DNA from: an uncultured Muribaculaceae bacterium
GTDB taxonomy: Bacteria > Bacteroidota > Bacteroidia > Bacteroidales > Muribaculaceae
DNA: 33,974 bases
Direction: 5' to 3'
NCBI GenBank assembly: GCA_910585755.1
Contig: CAJUFH010000030.1
Coordinates: 1-33,974, forward strand
The translations under genes and the position numbers were made by a program. Below are positions 33,037-33,974 of this stretch, piece by piece. How positions within the stretch are numbered: the first letter of the stretch is position 1; each line of letters begins with the position of its first letter. The notes beneath the pieces are model-generated. The model was given only the letters and a program-made list of their open reading frames with translations. It did no database searches and had not been told where the DNA came from.

Positions 33037-33181
33037 GTATTATGTATGCAAGAGTGGTTTTTTATGGTTGGTTCCGGCTTCCGTGGCGCCCGGTGGCCGC
33101 TTGGGACGGCTGCCCGGGAATGCCGCGTGACCGATAGTCAGGTTTGTCGCAACGGGCTGTCACCCAAACGGATAACGGCGC

Positions 33182-33204
33182 TATGCCCCTCGCGGCGGAG
33201 CATA
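33182..33204 (-). other. Hairpin in the nuoA leader
   Basis: TATGCTCC pairs with GGGGCATA (one G-T pair) around a 7-base loop on the minus strand, just after the predicted transcription start of the nuo-atp block. It could stabilise the 5' end of a transcript about 18 kb long. No known riboswitch pattern is recognised in the rest of the leader. Confidence 0.4.
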
Positions 33205-33222
33205 ACAAGCCCATTTTCAGGG

Positions 33223-33230
33223 CAAAGGTA
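33223..33230 (-). promoter_or_regulatory. -7 box of the nuo-atp block
   Basis: On the minus strand TACCTTTG, an exact TAnnTTTG. The nearest upstream TTG is 16 bases away, short of the usual 19-21, so the -33 part is weak. It is the only good -7 match in the 510 bases between nuoA and the next gene. The transcript would start near 33217. Confidence 0.5.
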
Positions 33231-33312
33231 ACAAAAATTTGGCAATCAAGTGTTAAAAATGTTCGCCATTTTTGCCCCCCTGTTGATAAATTCGGGGAGT
33301 GGGACCCGAAGG

Positions 33313-33362
33313 GGAGGCCGCTCGCTTACGCTCGCTCCACAGAACGGGGACACTTTCGCCTG
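33313..33362 (+). repeat. Dispersed intergenic repeat, copy 4
   Basis: GGAGGCCGCTCGCTTACG, CTCGCTCCACAGAACGGG, then GACACTTTCGCCT. This is the copy most similar to 9656-9710 and in the same orientation. It lies upstream of the nuo-atp promoter, between divergent genes. Confidence 0.8.
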
Positions 33363-33404
33363 ATGGAGGAGGGGGAGAGGGCGGTTGTCCTCTGAGCGTT
33401 CAGT

Positions 33405-33448
33405 CCTGTCGATTACACGGCCGCCTCCCGACGGCCGCACGGGACAGG
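33405..33448. other. Two-tier hairpin between nuoA and the right-end gene
   Basis: An outer stem CCTGTC (33405-33410) with GACAGG (33443-33448) encloses an inner perfect stem CGGCCG (33418-33423 with 33432-33437). No T-run follows. It lies upstream of the partial gene at the right edge, and its role is unknown. The rest of the 33037-33546 stretch holds the nuo leader and promoter, repeat copy 4 and nothing else I can support. Confidence 0.4.
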
Positions 33449-33507
33449 GAAATGTTCTATTGTATGAATCTTATTGTAAAAAATGTTCGCTCTTTGGATT
33501 TATTTTG

Positions 33508-33515
33508 TAACTTTG
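33508..33515 (+). promoter_or_regulatory. -7 box of the right-end gene
   Basis: TAACTTTG, an exact TAnnTTTG, 31 bases before the ATG at 33547. A TTTG lies only 11 bases upstream and is too close. At the expected spacing only a weak TTCG is seen. Confidence 0.5.
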
Positions 33516-33546
33516 GGCGTTACCAATCAATATCTAATTAATCATT

Positions 33547-33974
33547 ATGAAAAGGTGTATTTTTCTTCTGTTAGCGATAGCGGCTGTGTTCGCGTCGTGG
33601 GGGGAATCCGTTTCTCTTAAAGACCCCGGTTATTTCAAAACGGCAATCCGGGACGGATACCCGCTGTTTCCCGACAGTCTCGTTTACGACAGCGACACGG
33701 AGACGCTACATCTCCCTGCAATGGGGGTGAGCGGGCGCCTGGGTGATTATCCTTTCACGAACCTCAAAAAAATCATATTCGAGGATATCGACTATGTCCC
33801 GGGCGGTTTGTTTGTCAATATGGCGAATCTTGAGGAAGTAGTGTTCAACGGGATGATAGGACACTTCGATTGTTCCATGCCGCTCCATTGTCCCAAGCTG
33901 CGGAAAATAACGTTTAAGGGGGTCAAGCCGAATTTCCGGTGCATGGATTTAGGGAAAAGTGTTAAATTTGCGTC
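33547..33974 (+). CDS. Secreted leucine-rich-repeat-like protein, cut by the window edge
   Basis: The frame is open from ATG at 33547 to the right edge (142 codons, no stop). It starts with a signal peptide (MKRCIFLLLAIAAVFASWGE, cleavage near residue 19). From about residue 55 on it shows leucine-rich-repeat-like spacing as in BspA-type surface proteins of Bacteroidota: FTNLKKIIFEDIDYVPGGLF, MANLEEVVFNGMIG, CPKLRKITFKGV. Such proteins usually act in adhesion or binding outside the cell. The start is supported by a -7 box 31 bases upstream. Function beyond this and total length cannot be judged. Confidence 0.7.
   Translation, partial: MKRCIFLLLAIAAVFASWGESVSLKDPGYFKTAIRDGYPLFPDSLVYDSDTETLHLPAMGVSGRLGDYPFTNLKKIIFEDIDYVPGGLFVNMANLEEVVFNGMIGHFDCSMPLHCPKLRKITFKGVKPNFRCMDLGKSVKFA

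Noticed and set aside
1..33974. CRISPR array, rRNA genes, insertion sequence or prophage
   Set aside because: No regularly spaced direct repeats, no rRNA signature stretches, and no transposase, integrase or phage structural gene were seen anywhere in the window.

Overview
This window looks like a chromosomal segment from a GC-rich Bacteroidota, most likely Bacteroidales of the Muribaculaceae/Bacteroidaceae type. Four things point there. Several genes are preceded by the Bacteroidota promoter pattern (TTTG, about 20 bases, then TAnnTTTG). The complex I genes form the short set without nuoE, nuoF and nuoG and with a fused nuoCD. The ATP synthase genes start with atpD-atpC. There are also several SusC-like or TonB-type outer-membrane proteins and a DUF4988-like lipoprotein. 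The taxonomic call is inference from these features, not from a marker-gene comparison.

Left part (1-2.2 kb): the 3' end of an unknown gene is coupled by an ATGA overlap to a small, AT-richer hypothetical gene. Next come an intact minus-strand tRNA-Ser(UGA) with a promoter and terminator, an orphan 3' half of a second tRNA-Ser, a repeat-bearing intergenic stretch, and a tRNA-dihydrouridine synthase gene.

Middle part (2.3-15.1 kb): this is a cell-envelope region. It holds a lipoprotein with collagen-like repeats and a CotH kinase-like domain, a membrane acyltransferase, a DcaP-like porin convergent with a TonB-dependent receptor, a HigB-HigA toxin-antitoxin pair divergent from a dicarboxylate/amino-acid symporter, a second TonB-receptor-like barrel, and a lipoprotein/one-TM protein with a C-terminal DNA-binding-like domain.

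Right part (15.1-33.2 kb): one uninterrupted minus-strand block of 18 genes carries all of the short complex I and the complete F-type ATP synthase. The ATP synthase genes sit inside the complex I operon. In transcription order the block reads nuoA, nuoB, nuoCD, nuoH, atpD, atpC, atpB, atpE, atpF, atpH, atpA, atpG, nuoI, nuoJ, nuoK, nuoL, nuoM, nuoN. A strong terminator follows nuoN, and a promoter-like -7 box lies about 190 bases upstream of nuoA. One transcription unit would thus encode a proton pump fed by low-potential electrons together with the enzyme that spends the proton gradient. This is the most striking feature of the window. The window ends inside a secreted leucine-rich-repeat-like protein that the right edge cuts off.

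A short dispersed repeat of about 50 bases occurs four times between genes (near 1.07, 1.19, 9.68 and 33.33 kb).
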